DNA of 6,249 bases from an uncultured Ardenticatenia bacterium (GTDB lineage: Bacteria > Chloroflexota > Anaerolineae > Promineifilales > Promineifilaceae): positions 1 through 6,249 of the forward strand of contig CALLZA010000567.1 in the NCBI GenBank assembly GCA_937858165.1, in the 5' to 3' direction. The notes under the pieces were generated by a model. The model was not told where the DNA came from. It made no database searches and was given only the letters and a program-made list of their open reading frames with translations. The position numbers and the translations under genes were made by a program. Each line of letters starts with the position of its first letter. The stretch's first letter is position 1. This document shows, in pieces, positions 5,475 to 6,249 of this stretch.

Positions 5475-6083
5475 TCGTGGCTTGATGGCCCGCGTGGCGA
5501 TGTAGTTGGGGAAGTATTGCCCCAACCGGTCGTTGTCCTTGCGCGCCTCGAAGAAACCAGTCAGCACAAACCCGGCGTCAAGCTGCCCGCCGATCTGGTC
5601 TTCCAGCGTGTGGCTGAACTCGTAGGGCGCGTGGGGGCCGTAGAGCTTCGTCCTCTCCTCCTCGCTGATGTCGCTGGCGTCGGAGTAGGGCAGGCGGTAC
5701 TTCAGTTGCAGAACGCCCTCTGTGTCGGCCAGGTAGCGGTCGAAGGCGTACTCGACCGGGTTGACCGTGCCCATCAGCAGCGCGCCGCCCGGCCGCAGCA
5801 CCCGGAAGCACTCGCGCCACACCGGCCGCACCTCCGGAGCGAAGATGTTGGACACGGGGTGGAAGATGAGGTCGAACGAACCGTCGGCGAAGGCGCTCAG
5901 GTCGCGCATATCCCCCTGGACGGTGCGGATGCTCAGCCCCTCGCGCCGGGCCACCAGCTCGTCCTGCCGCAGTTGGGCGGGGGAGTTGTCGAAGACGGTG
6001 ACGTTGGCCCCGGCTGCGGCCAGAATCGGCCCCTGCTGCCCGCCACCGGAGGCCAGGCAGAGCACGTCCACGCCGCGCAGGTC
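5472..6083 (-). CDS. Class I SAM-dependent methyltransferase, N-terminus lost at the contig end
   Basis: A cytoplasmic enzyme with a Rossmann-type SAM-binding fold. From the genomic edge the visible protein is 203 residues. Motif I is [19 protein letters not shown] (about residues 7-25), followed by the acidic end of strand 2 (VTVFDNS), [22 protein letters not shown] and [12 protein letters not shown]. The AxGGGQQ glycine loop and HPVSN block mark a recognisable subfamily of about 250-270 residues whose substrate is not known to me, so some 50-60 N-terminal residues are probably missing. The reading frame continues past 6083 into adapter DNA and would start with MYKRQ there; those residues are artificial and are excluded. 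The gene is convergent with the glycosyltransferase gene, so it is not part of that operon. Stop TGA (complement of 5472-5474) lies at the edge of repeat copy C. Confidence 0.88.
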   Translation of the reverse strand, partial: DLRGVDVLCLASGGGQQGPILAAAGANVTVFDNSPAQLRQDELVARREGLSIRTVQGDMRDLSAFADGSFDLIFHPVSNIFAPEVRPVWRECFRVLRPGGALLMGTVNPVEYAFDRYLADTEGVLQLKYRLPYSDASDISEEERTKLYGPHAPYEFSHTLEDQIGGQLDAGFVLTGFFEARKDNDRLGQYFPNYIATRAIKPR

Positions 6084-6149
6084 CTGTCTCTTATACACAT
6101 CTCCGAGCCCACGAGACCGTACTAGATCTCGTATGCCGTCTTATGCTTG
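6084..6149 (+). other. Nextera sequencing adapter (not genomic)
   Basis: CTGTCTCTTATACACATCT (6084-6102) is the Tn5 mosaic end used in Nextera libraries. CCGAGCCCACGAGAC (6103-6117) is the read-2 adapter part, CGTACTAG (6118-6125) fits the i7 index N702, and 6126-6149 is the P7 flow-cell sequence, ATCTCGTATGCCGTCTT then ATGCTTG, with one change (A for C at 6143). This is adapter read-through left in the assembly. Reading frames that cross it yield well-known false peptides such as MYKRQ and [13 protein letters not shown]. Confidence 0.98.
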
Positions 6150-6249
6150 AAAAAAAAAAACAAGAAAAAACAAAAAAAAAAACAAACAAAAACACGACGA
6201 GGCACTTGTGTAGTATATGCAAATATGTGACAAATGTGACGCAGTAGAA
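6150..6249. other. Poly-A and low-complexity tail beyond the adapter (sequencing artefact)
   Basis: Directly after the P7 end come about 45 bases of A with scattered C and G, then AT-rich sequence without coding capacity or resemblance to the GC-rich genome. Such tails arise when the sequencer reads past the end of a short insert. No biological feature should be called here. Confidence 0.92.

Noticed and set aside
5208..6125. 305-codon + strand frame crossing the glycosyltransferase end, both repeats and the methyltransferase
   Set aside because: It runs out of frame over the glycosyltransferase, through an inverted repeat, antisense to a clear methyltransferase, and ends in adapter-coded residues.
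6150..6249. AT-rich island or poly-A signal at the right end
   Set aside because: It directly follows the P7 adapter sequence and is explained by reading past the insert end.

Overview
The window is about 6.08 kb of GC-rich bacterial DNA followed by about 166 bp of sequencing artefact at the right end. The genes are dense and strongly GC3-biased, overlap or lie close together, and are separated by hairpin-forming intergenic repeats. This fits a free-living bacterium of the Chloroflexota (Anaerolineae-like) or a similar high-GC lineage. That assignment is inference from overall gene character; no marker gene is present to settle it.

Left part (2-2431, + strand). The window opens inside a tryptophanase gene whose 5' end lies off the left edge. 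A 231-bp intergenic stretch follows, with an inverted repeat, an extended -10 promoter and a Shine-Dalgarno sequence. It leads to a secreted, disulfide-rich trypsin/V8-like serine protease that has a signal peptide and a long propeptide.

Middle part (2482-5343, + strand). Four genes run in the same direction: a small MoaA-like radical SAM protein without a visible auxiliary-cluster domain, a four-helix DoxX-like membrane protein, a CofC-like nucleotidyl/glycosyl transferase (DUF2064/TIGR04282 type), and a family 2 glycosyltransferase of the dolichyl-phosphate-sugar synthase type. The last two overlap by ATGA and are almost certainly co-translated. The set looks like a small biosynthetic locus, possibly making a modified or glycosylated small molecule or lipid, but its product cannot be read from the sequence.

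Right part (5344-6083). A class I SAM-dependent methyltransferase is encoded on the - strand, convergent with the glycosyltransferase. Its 5' end is missing because the contig runs into a Nextera adapter at 6084. The adapter (mosaic end, i7 index, P7 sequence) and a poly-A/low-complexity tail fill 6084-6249. They are not biological.

Repeats. Two kinds of intergenic inverted repeat sit at gene ends. One carries the core ATCCGNAGATTGGGCAGATT and appears three times (3844-, 3954- and 5474-). Two of these copies begin exactly at the stop codon of the adjacent gene. The other is a large hairpin with a perfect 17-bp stem; it supplies the last seven codons and the stop codon of the glycosyltransferase gene. 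These are the least ordinary biological features of the window.
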